DNA from: Acinetobacter schindleri CIP 107287
GTDB taxonomy: Bacteria; Pseudomonadota; Gammaproteobacteria; Pseudomonadales; Moraxellaceae
Length of the DNA stretch: 64,000 nucleotides
Assembly: GCF_000368625.1 (NCBI RefSeq)
Contig: NZ_KB849574.1
Location: 310,001-374,000, forward strand
Reading direction: 5' to 3'
Positions 26,831 through 36,212 of the stretch are shown in pieces. Within the stretch, counting starts at the first letter, position 1, and every line of letters starts with the position of its first letter. The notes below the pieces were generated by a model that was not told the origin of the DNA, searched no databases, and worked only from the letters and a program-made list of their open reading frames with translations. The translations under genes were made by a program, and so were the position numbers.

Positions 26831-27745
26831 TTATTCGTTTTCGTCAACTAAACGCTCTAAATCTTCCATCGCCTGATCCATTGTGACCATCTTATTCTTC
26901 ACTTTTAGTAGTACACTTTGAAGAAGTTCATCTTGCTCGAAAGTATTTTTATATATCAAAGTTAGACAAATAAAATTTAAAATATCCCGAGTACCTTCCA
27001 AACCATATTCACGTGCTAATGCTATTTTTTTCACAACATATGGGTAAAGCTCCCATTCCTTAAAGTCCTCAACCAAGAAAGGATTATTCAGATTTAGATA
27101 ATAAATCAAATGATCAGGAAAGGTTGCTTCTACCATCATGTCTTCTTGTACTGGCGTAAATGTAAACGGATTTTGCCAATCATAAAATTTCAGAGATTCA
27201 TAACCATTACCGCCGATGATTTTATGTAATTTGTCTTTTCGATCCCAATACCACCAACTGTGAATAGGCTCTAATAAAACTTTCTTCTGCTGGTCTGATA
27301 ACACTTGTTGCTTAACATAAAGAGTCTGGTCTGAAATTTGACCGACTAAAGTACCAAGAATAGCTGGATCCCAAAATGCTAAATACATCTCTAATCCACC
27401 TTCAAACTGGACATTTAGAAATTGCCTCAAATGTGAATATAAACTATCAAAATCTAAAGGACTTATTATTAAGGTTAATCGAGGAGTCCCAACTACGCGT
27501 TTAGAGATATATTGCCACTCGATATTATGATTATGCCCGAGTTGAACCAAATGAGGTGAGATTTCTGCAGCTTTATCACCAGCAGCTTCTGTTAATAAAT
27601 TGCGGTAATGTAAATGTGAATTCTTTTTTAAAAACCAACTGTCTTGTGCTGCATCAGCCAAAGCATAAATAAAATAAGTCTTATGTTCCCCAGATGGATA
27701 TTCTTCAAAAAAATAATGTAAATCAGGATGTAATAAACTTATCAT
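26831..27745 (-). CDS. DUF4123 T6SS effector chaperone/adaptor
   Basis: A 304-residue cytoplasmic protein. The N-terminal region (YFIYALADAAQDSWFLKK, then PHLVQLGHN) is the DUF4123 signature, and the segment LTLIISPLDFDSLYSHLRQFL with FWDPAILGTLV fits the family. DUF4123 proteins (Tap-1/TEC) load a specific effector onto VgrG without being secreted. The gene begins at the base after the vgrG stop and is followed, 101 bases on, by the lipoprotein-effector pair. This supports its role as the adaptor for the DUF2235 lipase. Confidence 0.88.
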   Translation of the reverse strand: MISLLHPDLHYFFEEYPSGEHKTYFIYALADAAQDSWFLKKNSHLHYRNLLTEAAGDKAAEISPHLVQLGHNHNIEWQYISKRVVGTPRLTLIISPLDFDSLYSHLRQFLNVQFEGGLEMYLAFWDPAILGTLVGQISDQTLYVKQQVLSDQQKKVLLEPIHSWWYWDRKDKLHKIIGGNGYESLKFYDWQNPFTFTPVQEDMMVEATFPDHLIYYLNLNNPFLVEDFKEWELYPYVVKKIALAREYGLEGTRDILNFICLTLIYKNTFEQDELLQSVLLKVKNKMVTMDQAMEDLERLVDENE

Positions 27746-30415
27746 CTATGAACCATCCCCTTTATTGACAAATGCCCCACGTTGACTTGCTCTTCGTGCC
27801 AGACATTCCCAACACACACTTTGTGGGAAGAATGGTAAGTTCATATTTACTTTCGTGCCAGGTACAAACTGATGCTGCCCTGCCTTCACTTCAAACTTGC
27901 CACCAGTGGTGGGCAAAATTCCTGAACTACTGATTTCAATCTGAGAACCGCCCGCGGTTAAAATGATTTTCTTGGCAGCGGTCATTTCGATCAGATCTTC
28001 AGTAGAGATAATTTTGATACCTTTACGCGCAATAGCATCTATTTCATCTCCTTGTGCCTGAATCTCGACTTTACCTTTACCTGCATATAAGCGTGCTCCG
28101 TCTTGCGCTGCGAACAGGCTTAGTTTCTGGCTGGCATGGGCAATCAAAGATTGTTGTGTACTCAGGTTAATACTCTCTCCTGCACTTTGACTAATCTGCC
28201 CATCAGCAGATAGATGAATGTCCTGCTGGGTACTCAGCGCAATCGATTGTGGTGCCGTTAGGATCATGATTACCTGTTTAAAGGCAGCAGCTTTTTTCTG
28301 ATCCTGTTGTTCAATCTGCTCAATCAGGCTTTTTAACTTCTCAAAAATTTCCACTGGATCAGTTTGCTGATTTTTAGCCACATCACTGAGCACCTGACTC
28401 ATCTGTAGAGCTGATTGAAGCTGGCTTTTCGCTGGTTCAGCTTCCATATGTGAACCCCTTGCAACCTGCTGTTTGTGGGTCGAAATCAGTAGACCTTCAC
28501 CTGCCCGTATTGCCCCCCACTGGTCTGTTCTCAGCTCAAATCCCTCTCCACGCCTCTCACTTTCAGCCTGTTCTTTCGGATGGCTCAAATCACCTAGGTT
28601 AAGTTGACTCGCAGCATGGCTGCTATGCAACTGTGCACTGATCTGCCCGGTGGTATCATCAAAACGTAACTGGTTAAAACCTTCTCCTTGCACTTCTTGA
28701 GAGCGAATACCACTAAGTTTTTGGGTCTTTGGTAAGCGTCCTTTCTTGTCAAATTTTGTTGGTGAACGCTGACCTTCATGAATCCGGCCCACCACAAAAG
28801 GCCGGTCAATATTGCCATCAAAAAAGTCGATCACAACAATTTCACCAATACGTGGCAAGAAGCGCACACCATAACCTTCCCCTGCCCAAGGCGTGAGAAC
28901 ATCTACCCAGGCCGAGTCAGTATCACTGTCATTCGTTCCGGCTCCATTATCATGGGTATGATCGTCCGGACGGGTGAATAAAAACCGGATTTTGATGCGT
29001 CCCCATTCATCCACATAAATGTCTTCACTTTCTGGCCCTACTACTTTTGCCCGTTGCGGACAGGCTGGTGGTCGATGCAATAAAGGCTGATATTCAGGAA
29101 CCAAAGGAATATTGCGACGTTGTAAGACTAAATGATTGGTCTGGCGCTCATCAGCATCTTTAACTTCTGTCAGCTGCCACTGGCTTTGCTGGATTAAAGC
29201 ATTCACCTGTGCATTCAGGTCTTTGGGTAGATTATTCTGGTTATAGAATTGCTTGGAAAGAATCAGAAATTCTTTATCGGCTACCTGATGCTGGTCAATT
29301 TCTGGATGCTGATCTAGGCTGAACCAGTAACCGACTTGCGCATCACGTACAGTGGATGTTGCTAAAAACTGCTTGGCCTGCACATCATAAAAATGTTGCA
29401 GGTTCTGGTTAACTTCCTCAATTTGCGCATTTGATGCTGACGTAGCCTGATCTTCATGCTTGAGGTCAGTAACCCATGCCGGACTGATATGCCACGCCTG
29501 TTCCAGCCCCAGACTGGCATTATCCTGAGTTTCACTATGCTGATGCATGCTTTGTACTGAACCTGTACCTTCCTCCTGACTCAAACGATCAGCATGCCAG
29601 CGCTGGATATGCACAGCAGTTGGCTGTAATTTTCGCTCTGCAATAAAGCTGGTCATACTATCAGTCTGTTCGGTAGCACTGGAACGGTGGAAACGGATTA
29701 CCCGGCGGCTTAGAGCCTGATATTGACTATTATCATCAATCAATCTGAGTTTCTGTACTGTAATCGGTGCAGAGGAATGTAGGAGCAATAGCTCAGATTC
29801 ATCAATCAGCCAGTTAATACCTTCACTGCGCCATAAACGGGTTAAAAATTCATAGTCAGTTTCATTCGACTGCATACTAAAAGGACGCACATCATAAGTC
29901 TGCTGCAAACCGGATAAATCCAGCTTGAGTGCAGCCGCAAATAATGGACTGTTACTCTGCCATTCCTCAAATAATATTCTGGTAATATCGCGAACACTTT
30001 TGTCCATAAACACACGGCTATTCCGGCGTTTATGCCAAAGTGAAGTGGCATCTTCCAAAGTAAGCTTATAAAGCGTTAATGCACCATCACTTTGCCCCTG
30101 AGTTGCCCGGGTAATAATGCCTGAACTGCGAAAAAGCTGCCCCTGGTCTGTTACCTGATCTACCGCGACCTGTGTACCTATAAAACTTTTGAGAGGAATC
30201 AGGGCATTGCTAGATAAACAAATAAGTTCAATCTTCAACCCTTGATTGAGCACATGCTGTCCATCAATACGCTGCAGAAAGATTTCCGAATTAAGCTGTT
30301 GATTAGAAAACTGAATATGTAAAGCGCGTTTCTGTGCGCTTAATCCCAATTGTTCGAGTATTTGAGCAATAGAATTTCTGATCATTTTTATTTTTATGCT
30401 TATTTTTTTCGGCAT
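27746..30415 (-). CDS. vgrG: Type VI secretion tip protein VgrG
   Basis: An 889-residue spike protein. The N-terminal two-thirds match the gp27/gp5-like VgrG core, including YEFLTRLWRSEGINWLIDES (about 205) and the OB-fold region with WGRIKIRFLF and VVIDFFDGNIDRPFVVGRI. A C-terminal DUF2345 beta-helix with repeated STQQ/DIHLSADGQ segments follows. The extreme C-terminus is a short Cys-containing tail (VCWECLARRASQRG) of a type often used for cargo docking. It heads the island, and no tssB/tssC/hcp genes are present here. The first ATG lacks a ribosome site and the ATG at 30385 is an alternative start. Confidence 0.93.
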   Translation of the reverse strand: MPKKISIKIKMIRNSIAQILEQLGLSAQKRALHIQFSNQQLNSEIFLQRIDGQHVLNQGLKIELICLSSNALIPLKSFIGTQVAVDQVTDQGQLFRSSGIITRATQGQSDGALTLYKLTLEDATSLWHKRRNSRVFMDKSVRDITRILFEEWQSNSPLFAAALKLDLSGLQQTYDVRPFSMQSNETDYEFLTRLWRSEGINWLIDESELLLLHSSAPITVQKLRLIDDNSQYQALSRRVIRFHRSSATEQTDSMTSFIAERKLQPTAVHIQRWHADRLSQEEGTGSVQSMHQHSETQDNASLGLEQAWHISPAWVTDLKHEDQATSASNAQIEEVNQNLQHFYDVQAKQFLATSTVRDAQVGYWFSLDQHPEIDQHQVADKEFLILSKQFYNQNNLPKDLNAQVNALIQQSQWQLTEVKDADERQTNHLVLQRRNIPLVPEYQPLLHRPPACPQRAKVVGPESEDIYVDEWGRIKIRFLFTRPDDHTHDNGAGTNDSDTDSAWVDVLTPWAGEGYGVRFLPRIGEIVVIDFFDGNIDRPFVVGRIHEGQRSPTKFDKKGRLPKTQKLSGIRSQEVQGEGFNQLRFDDTTGQISAQLHSSHAASQLNLGDLSHPKEQAESERRGEGFELRTDQWGAIRAGEGLLISTHKQQVARGSHMEAEPAKSQLQSALQMSQVLSDVAKNQQTDPVEIFEKLKSLIEQIEQQDQKKAAAFKQVIMILTAPQSIALSTQQDIHLSADGQISQSAGESINLSTQQSLIAHASQKLSLFAAQDGARLYAGKGKVEIQAQGDEIDAIARKGIKIISTEDLIEMTAAKKIILTAGGSQIEISSSGILPTTGGKFEVKAGQHQFVPGTKVNMNLPFFPQSVCWECLARRASQRGAFVNKGDGS

Positions 30416-30635
30416 TATAATAAATTTAATTGATTAAGCCTAGCCAGTTTGGTCTGATGGATTTGCTTCAATTATTCTCTGACCAGAGAAAATATGTTTG
30501 CTTGCTAAAGAGATGAGCTTTTTTAAACTTTATCTTTCTAGAATCAGGTTATTATTGTGAAATAGGCTTCACGCCCGGAAAGTATTGATTAATCGAAGCA
30601 GGGCAAATGATTCAGCTCATCTGCCCAACACGTTA

Positions 30636-30893
30636 TTACCCTTTCTTTACCAGATAATGAAACTCTTTATTGCCATTTTCATCCAGGCGTTCTTCCTGTA
30701 ACAGTAATTCATGCCCCAAGTGCATACAGAATTTTGGAATATCCCATGAAGTCGAATTATCCGTTGCAAACACCTCAACCACATCACCTGACTTGGACTT
30801 ACGAATCGCCTGATGCAGCATCATCACAGGTTCTGGACAGCGTAAACCGCGAGTATTTAGTTGCAGGCTAGGAGTAATTTCAGCTTCAGACAT
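30636..30893 (-). CDS. tusA: TusA-like sulfurtransferase
   Basis: An 85-residue protein of the SirA/TusA fold: LNTRGLRCPEPVMMLHQAIR with the persulfide Cys in the CPEP motif, then DVVEVFATDNSTSWDIPKFC. TusA carries sulfur from IscS toward TusBCD/MnmA for tRNA 2-thiouridine. The C-terminal KFCMHLGHELL motif is typical of TusA proper. It is a separate gene that ends 220 bases upstream of the T6SS island and is divergent from corC. Confidence 0.88.
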   Translation of the reverse strand: MSEAEITPSLQLNTRGLRCPEPVMMLHQAIRKSKSGDVVEVFATDNSTSWDIPKFCMHLGHELLLQEERLDENGNKEFHYLVKKG

Positions 30894-31094
30894 CGGCAGA
30901 CTCAGGAGGGAAAGACCAGGTTATTTTAACATAAACATGTGTCTATACCCATGACTGGCTTTATTGCCATTTTCGTTTTAAGTAGTTGACTGCGACAGTC
31001 ACGGTCGCCTTAAATAATTGCAATAGACAACTGCATTTTCTGCGGTATGATAAAATTACATTTTTTTAGATATTAAGAGTTTTTAGGAAAGATC

Positions 31095-31934
31095 ATGCAC
31101 GAGGAATCAGGCCCGTCGTGGGGTATGCGCGGCTTACGCAAATGGCTGGGAACCGCTCCCGAAACTCGCGACGAACTGCTAAAACTAGTACAAGATTCAC
31201 GTCGATTTCTAGAACCCGATACTGTAGCGATGCTAGAAGGCGTACTCGATCTTCCAGCGACCAAAATTCGTGAAGTGATGACACCACGCACTTCTATGAT
31301 CAGCTTACAGGAAGATGACCAGCTTCTTGATATTCTGCATGTTTTGGTAGAATCAGCGCATTCGCGTTTTCCCGTATTTTCATCAGATCAGCCTGATAAT
31401 GTGGTGGGCATTTTGCTTGCCAAAGACTTGCTGCCTTTCCTGACCGAACCGACTTCTAAGGTGGATATTCGTGCCTTAATGCGCCAGCCACTGTTCGTAC
31501 CTGAAAGTGCACGTTCAGATCAGGTTTTGCGTATGTTGAAAAATACCCAGACCCATATTGCAGTCGTAATTGATGAATATGGCTCCACTTCTGGTCTGGT
31601 GACATTAGAAGACATTCTGGAAGAGATTGTTGGTGAAATTGAAGATGAACATGATATTGCTGATGAAGAAGCATTGTATATTGTTCCCGACAATGATCCG
31701 ACCACAGCCAATACCTGGATTGTGCAAGCACTGACTCCAATTGAGCATTTTAACAATATGCTCGATGCCGACTTTTCTGATGATGAAGTAGAAACCATGG
31801 GTGGCCTGTTATTGCAGGAAATCGGATTGGTGAGCGATTTAGAAGGTCAGGTGATTGAGCTTGGAAATTGGATCTTTACCATTCTGGAAGCGGATGCCCG
31901 TTCTATTCACTCGATTCGGGCTGTGCGCCAATGA
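31095..31934 (+). CDS. corC: CorC/HlyC family CBS-domain transporter-associated protein
   Basis: A 279-residue cytoplasmic protein: two CBS modules (IREVMTPRTSMISLQEDDQL at about 55-75, and ALMRQPLFVPESARSDQVL near 125-145, ending VIDEYGSTSGLVTLEDILEE), then a CorC_HlyC transporter-associated domain (NTWIVQALTPIEHFNNML to the end). CorC has been linked to Mg2+/Co2+ efflux and is frequently upstream of lnt. Its stop overlaps the lnt start by four bases (ATGA). The AGGAAAG upstream supports the ATG. Confidence 0.9.
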   Translation: MHEESGPSWGMRGLRKWLGTAPETRDELLKLVQDSRRFLEPDTVAMLEGVLDLPATKIREVMTPRTSMISLQEDDQLLDILHVLVESAHSRFPVFSSDQPDNVVGILLAKDLLPFLTEPTSKVDIRALMRQPLFVPESARSDQVLRMLKNTQTHIAVVIDEYGSTSGLVTLEDILEEIVGEIEDEHDIADEEALYIVPDNDPTTANTWIVQALTPIEHFNNMLDADFSDDEVETMGGLLLQEIGLVSDLEGQVIELGNWIFTILEADARSIHSIRAVRQ

Positions 31935-33493
31935 GGGCACATTTCGACAAGTTGTTGAAGCAGTCTGAAGGCTCTGAGCAACTTCCACTGATTTATCCAC
32001 TGCTGCTGTCTTTATTTTCCGGTGCCATCTTCAGTTTTGCACTGGCGCCGTACCACTACTGGTGGTTAGCCATCCTGTCTCCGGCGCTGCTTTATGCTTG
32101 TCTGCGTAAACGCAGTGCCAAACAGGCTTTTGGTATTGGCTGGGCTTATGGCATTGGTTTATGGTTTGTTGGTGCATTCTGGTTGTATACCTCGATCCAT
32201 GAATATGGTGATACCAGCTCATTCCTTAGTGTCGTGATGATTCTGATCATGGCCTTGGTCATGGGTCTATTTACCGCAGTACAGACCTTTATCTACCGTC
32301 GCTTCTTTCCGGAAACCCCTCTGACCTTTGCGCCATTGTGGGTACTGTTTGAATGGGCGAAGACTTGGGTCTTTACAGGTTTCCCATGGCTATTTGCCGG
32401 CTATGCCTTTACCGAACGTTTGCTGGATGGCTATGCGCCACTCTTCGGTGTGTTTGGCGTATCCTTCGTGGTGATCATACTGGCTTGTGCTTTGGTTGAG
32501 ATTCTTAATCGTCGTGTGTTCTGGGCAATCCCATCCCTGCTGCTTTTGCTGGGTGCCTGGGGAGCTTCGCAACTGACTTTTGTGGAACAGAAAGAAGGCA
32601 CTAAGCCACTCAGCGTGTCCCTGATTCAGGGTAATATTCCACAAGATTTGAAATGGTTGACTGAATATCAGGTTAAAACCCTGCTGATCTATGCCAATCT
32701 GACCAAGACCGAATGGGGTCGTGATTTGATCGTGTGGCCAGAATCTTCGATTCCGATGTTTCAGGCCGATATTCCTGATTTCCTAGATGCGATGAAAGCA
32801 CAGGCAGAGAAATCCGGAAGCTCCTGGGTTACTGGTATTCCTTATTGGGATCTGAAAGAATCCCAAGCCGAAGGCACACCTAAGTATTACAACAGCATCA
32901 TGGCCATCGGTGATGAAGCCAGTGGGCTATATAAAAAACAGCGTTTGGTGCCATTTGGTGAATACATCCCACTTTCCGGCGCGCTCAGCTGGGTACTTCC
33001 CGCTTTGCAAAATGATCCATCTATGAGCGGTTTTTCTCGTGGGGCAAATGATCAGCAACCGCTAAATATCAAAAATCAGCATCTGGGCTCTGCGATTTGC
33101 TATGAAGTCGCTTATCCGAATCTGACCCGTCGCAATGCCAGTCAAAGCGACTTTCTGGTAACGGTATCTAATGATGCCTGGTTTACTGGAACTGCTGGAC
33201 CGCAGCAACACCTGCAAATGGTGCAAATGCGGGCCAAGGAAAATGGTCGCTGGTTTATCCGTGCGACCAATACCGGTGTAACCGCCTTTATTGATCATAA
33301 TGGTCATATCGTGAAACGTGCGCCTATGGATCAAGAAGCGGTATTACGCGGTGAGTTGCCAGCAATGCAGGGTGAAACGCTGTATACGAAACTGAGTGAC
33401 TGGCCTGTACTGATTCTCTCAACCCTGCTGTTATTACTTGGATGGCGTTTCCGCCCACGTAAAGTGGATGTCAGCTTTAAGTCGAGAAGATAA
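31931..33493 (+). CDS. lnt: Apolipoprotein N-acyltransferase
   Basis: A 520-residue inner-membrane enzyme that adds the third acyl chain to the N-terminal Cys of lipoproteins. The N-terminal half has six to seven membrane segments. The C-terminal half is a periplasmic nitrilase domain with the Glu-Lys-Cys triad: VWPESSIPMF (Glu), YKKQRLVPFGEY (Lys) and GSAICYEVAYP (Cys). The start ATG at 31931 overlaps the corC stop. A longer frame begins at 31868 but would run through corC. It matures lipoproteins such as those encoded at 8794, 13550 and 26274. Confidence 0.95.
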   Translation: MRAHFDKLLKQSEGSEQLPLIYPLLLSLFSGAIFSFALAPYHYWWLAILSPALLYACLRKRSAKQAFGIGWAYGIGLWFVGAFWLYTSIHEYGDTSSFLSVVMILIMALVMGLFTAVQTFIYRRFFPETPLTFAPLWVLFEWAKTWVFTGFPWLFAGYAFTERLLDGYAPLFGVFGVSFVVIILACALVEILNRRVFWAIPSLLLLLGAWGASQLTFVEQKEGTKPLSVSLIQGNIPQDLKWLTEYQVKTLLIYANLTKTEWGRDLIVWPESSIPMFQADIPDFLDAMKAQAEKSGSSWVTGIPYWDLKESQAEGTPKYYNSIMAIGDEASGLYKKQRLVPFGEYIPLSGALSWVLPALQNDPSMSGFSRGANDQQPLNIKNQHLGSAICYEVAYPNLTRRNASQSDFLVTVSNDAWFTGTAGPQQHLQMVQMRAKENGRWFIRATNTGVTAFIDHNGHIVKRAPMDQEAVLRGELPAMQGETLYTKLSDWPVLILSTLLLLLGWRFRPRKVDVSFKSRR

Positions 33494-33502
33494 TTTCTTA
33501 AG

Positions 33503-33632
33503 TTCCCTCTCCTGAGCTAATTTTAAAGCACTGCTTTTTAAATTAGCGCAAGTGAGGGTTAGGGAGAGGTAAATTTTTACCCTCTTCTCTTGCAAAGCAG
33601 TGCTTTTCATCTCCCAGAGGGAGAGGAAGTTT
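33503..33632. repeat. Palindromic intergenic repeat cluster (two inverted modules)
   Basis: The first module (33505-33569) has outer arms CCTCTCC / GGAGAGG and inner arms GCTAATTT / AAATTAGC. The second module (33580-33632) is inverted relative to the first: AAAGCACTGCTTT in the first equals the reverse complement AAAGCAGTGCTTT in the second. The layout resembles a REP/BIME-type element and no protein can be read from it. Confidence 0.7.
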
Positions 33633-33652
33633 TATGCAATATTTTAAAAATA

Positions 33653-33681
33653 AAAACCGAGGCTTATGCCCCGGTTTTTTT
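33653..33681 (-). terminator. Intrinsic terminator for the membrane-protein gene
   Basis: A stem AAAACCGGGGC / GCCTCGGTTTT on the minus-strand RNA has one G-U pair. On the plus strand the same position is A-C, which fits a minus-strand terminator. Confidence 0.78.
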
Positions 33682-33695
33682 TATTGGAAAGATAA

Positions 33696-34031
33696 TTAAA
33701 TCTGTACAGCAAGATAGGACATCATACTGGCCAATGATAGCATCGGCAGAAAACGGTAGAGCTGAACCACGCCACGCTCAAAGGATGAAATTTCTTCCTG
33801 TTTCACCTCCATGACGCTGGCTTTTAATGCCGACCAGAAGCACAAAGCTAACAAGCTGCTCATCAGACTCAGTGCAAAGAAACCTACCATGATCTGGCTG
33901 CTACCTTCCGTGCTTTGCCACAAATGCAAAACTGCTTGGCTCACCGGAAGAATGCTTAGAACCAAAAAGACAGATTTCAGCATTGTCCAATGAAACTGAT
34001 TTATTTCATCTCTTATAATTAATGCTTTCAT
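33696..34031 (-). CDS. Hypothetical membrane protein
   Basis: A 111-residue protein beginning MKALIIRDEINQFHWTMLKS, with three hydrophobic segments (about 18-36, 46-67 and 90-108). No family was recognised. An in-frame ATG at 34112 exists, but AGGAG seven bases before 34031 decides the start. It is convergent with lnt across the palindromic repeat cluster and shares its strand with gspG, from which it is separated by 285 bases. Confidence 0.65.
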   Translation of the reverse strand: MKALIIRDEINQFHWTMLKSVFLVLSILPVSQAVLHLWQSTEGSSQIMVGFFALSLMSSLLALCFWSALKASVMEVKQEEISSFERGVVQLYRFLPMLSLASMMSYLAVQI

Positions 34032-34315
34032 ACCTATCTCCTTTGGCCGAATTTGTGCCATAGAAATCATTATGAGCTTTTTTATAGAAATGAAAAGTCT
34101 ATATTTATTCATATTTTACGATAATTGTAATCGATAAACATGGAAATAATTCTTATTATGACTATCAAATAGAATGCATTATAAAATTAATTTTAAATTC
34201 ATATATTTAAATTATATTTATGTATTAAGAGTTATTATCACTTCACTTAGTATTGAGATACCCAATTAAATGAAGTGATATATTCCATAAATAAAAAATT
34301 TATAATGATTCTTAA

Positions 34316-34786
34316 TTAAGGCTGATAATAAATATCCGCATCTGTGCCTTCACCGCCAGACTGGCCATCAGCACCAAATGAATAAAGGTCAAATGAACGT
34401 CCATCCGTACCAGGAATGACATATTGCAACTCATTATCCCAACTGTCTTTCGGATAACCGCCTTTGACATAGCCACCCGGTAACCAGTTTTTTGCAGATG
34501 CAGGTTTGTTGACTAAAGCATCTAAACCGCCTTCCTGCATACTTGGATACTTACCATTATCCAGCTTGTACTGGTCCAGAGACCCGGCCACGCTTTGCAG
34601 TTTAATCACTGTAGTATCAACTTTTGCCTTCTCACCACGACCCATCACGTTAGGTACGATCAGTGCAGCCAATACGCCCAGGATCACAATCACGACCATT
34701 ACTTCGATCAGGGTAAAACCCGAAGTATGTTTGATACGCGTCATACCTGAGCCTGTTTTTAAAGAATCTGGCTGTTCATTCATCAT
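34316..34786 (-). CDS. gspG: Type II secretion major pseudopilin GspG
   Basis: A 156-residue prepilin: SGFTLIEVMVVIVILGVLAALIVPNVMGR is present (type III signal, cleavage after Gly, Glu at +5), followed by the G-domain with the calcium-loop type ending (YQYVIPGTDG-like and FDLYSFGADGQSGGEGTD). GspG forms the bulk of the periplasmic pseudopilus. Two adjacent ATGs (34786, 34783) follow AAGGA, and the longer frame from 34864 has no ribosome site. An alternative start nearer the signal (MTRIKH) is possible. It is 85 bases downstream of gspF. Confidence 0.92.
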   Translation of the reverse strand: MMNEQPDSLKTGSGMTRIKHTSGFTLIEVMVVIVILGVLAALIVPNVMGRGEKAKVDTTVIKLQSVAGSLDQYKLDNGKYPSMQEGGLDALVNKPASAKNWLPGGYVKGGYPKDSWDNELQYVIPGTDGRSFDLYSFGADGQSGGEGTDADIYYQP

Positions 34787-34871
34787 CTCAGTCCTTTTCA
34801 CTCCATGTCTCTCATTGCTTAATTTTGAAAATCTGTTTGGGCTTATAATTGGAATTCTACCCACACTTTAT

Positions 34872-36077
34872 TTAAATCATATTATTCATATTCACAATTG
34901 GCAGCATCACCGCAATTACGATTACTAACACAATACTTGCCATCAGCACCAGCATAAGAGGTTCCAGCAAAGCCAGTAACGTCGAAATCAGTGTGGTCAC
35001 TTCACGGTCCTGCATGGTTGATGCCCGGTCCAGCATCCGGTCTAGTTCCCCGGAAGCTTCACCACTTCGAATCATTTGTACCATCATCGGTGGGAAATAA
35101 CCACTACGCTCCAGCTGGGTCGCCAGGTTGCCGCCTTCAGTCACCTTTTCTGCTGCCAGATTAACGGCATCACGAATGACCCAGTTATTGCTGACCGCCG
35201 CACCAATCTTTAAGGCATCGACCAGCGGTACCCCAGAACGAGTTAAAATGGACAGGGTACTGGCAAAGCGTGCCGCATTAATCCCACGTGATAGTTTGCC
35301 AAATAGCGGTAATTTCAAGGTCAGGCGGTCAAAAGCATAATGTCCTGCGGTGGTGCGTAGAAAACGCACCAGCAGGAAAATAGCAACGGCACTACCAGCC
35401 AACATGAAAGGCCAAGCCATCCGGATAAAGTCACTGGCTTTCATCAACGCGACCGTGATCCATGGCAAAGCATCTTTGCTCTGGTCAAAGGTTTTGACAA
35501 TGTCTGGAACGACATAGGTCATCAGGCCCATCACAATGGCAAAGGACATCAGCAGCAGAATAATCGGGTAAATCATCGCACCCTGAATTTTTTTCTGCAT
35601 GGCAAAGCGGTTTTCGGTATAGTCCGCCAGCTGATCCATAATCAGGTCCAGATGTCCGGAACGTTCACCGGCAGCAATGGTTGCAATATACAGTTCCGGA
35701 AAGCGGCCGGATTGCTGCAAGCCCTGTGCCAGACTATGCCCTTCCAGCACCTTGGAACGCACCGACATCAGCAGGTTCTGTACATGCACCTTTTCGCTTT
35801 GTTTACCGACGGCGCGAATGGCTTCTTCCAGCGGAATACCGGCGGCAACCAGAACAGAGAGTTGCCGGGTCATCAGTGCCAGGTCATAAGCTGTAAGGCT
35901 TTTTTCAAACCAGCGCGGCCGGTAATGCTTGTCCTTTTGCTCGACTGGATCAACAGACACCGGAATCAAGGCTTTGTCCCGAAGTTGCTGACGGATCTGA
36001 CGTGCAGAGTCCCCTTCCAGTACGCCTTTTTGCTGCTTACCCGAAGCATCAAGCGCGATAAATTGATATGCTGGCAT
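34872..36077 (-). CDS. gspF: Type II secretion inner-membrane platform protein GspF
   Basis: A 401-residue protein with two T2SSF domains, each four-helix and cytoplasmic (about 70-190 and 270-390, with the repeated LxxGxxLxxAL and EVTTLISTLLALLEPLMLVL segments), and three transmembrane helices (near 168-188, 220-240 and 375-400). GspF connects the GspE ATPase to pseudopilus assembly. Only gspF and gspG are present here, consistent with the scattered gsp genes reported in Acinetobacter. It is divergent from priA. Confidence 0.93.
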   Translation of the reverse strand: MPAYQFIALDASGKQQKGVLEGDSARQIRQQLRDKALIPVSVDPVEQKDKHYRPRWFEKSLTAYDLALMTRQLSVLVAAGIPLEEAIRAVGKQSEKVHVQNLLMSVRSKVLEGHSLAQGLQQSGRFPELYIATIAAGERSGHLDLIMDQLADYTENRFAMQKKIQGAMIYPIILLLMSFAIVMGLMTYVVPDIVKTFDQSKDALPWITVALMKASDFIRMAWPFMLAGSAVAIFLLVRFLRTTAGHYAFDRLTLKLPLFGKLSRGINAARFASTLSILTRSGVPLVDALKIGAAVSNNWVIRDAVNLAAEKVTEGGNLATQLERSGYFPPMMVQMIRSGEASGELDRMLDRASTMQDREVTTLISTLLALLEPLMLVLMASIVLVIVIAVMLPIVNMNNMI

Positions 36078-36212
36078 TGTAATGCTCTAATTTTCCAAAA
36101 ATTTGCCCCAACGCAGTTGCGTCAGACCATCAAAATCATTCATATTCTTAGATATAAAATATCTGCTCACTCTAACACAACTGCCTTTTTAGCACGACGA
36201 AAATTCATCAGG

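Noticed and set aside
35652..36212. Extra 187 codons at the start of the priA frame
   Set aside because: They are antisense to gspF. The family start, with a ribosome site, is at 36213.
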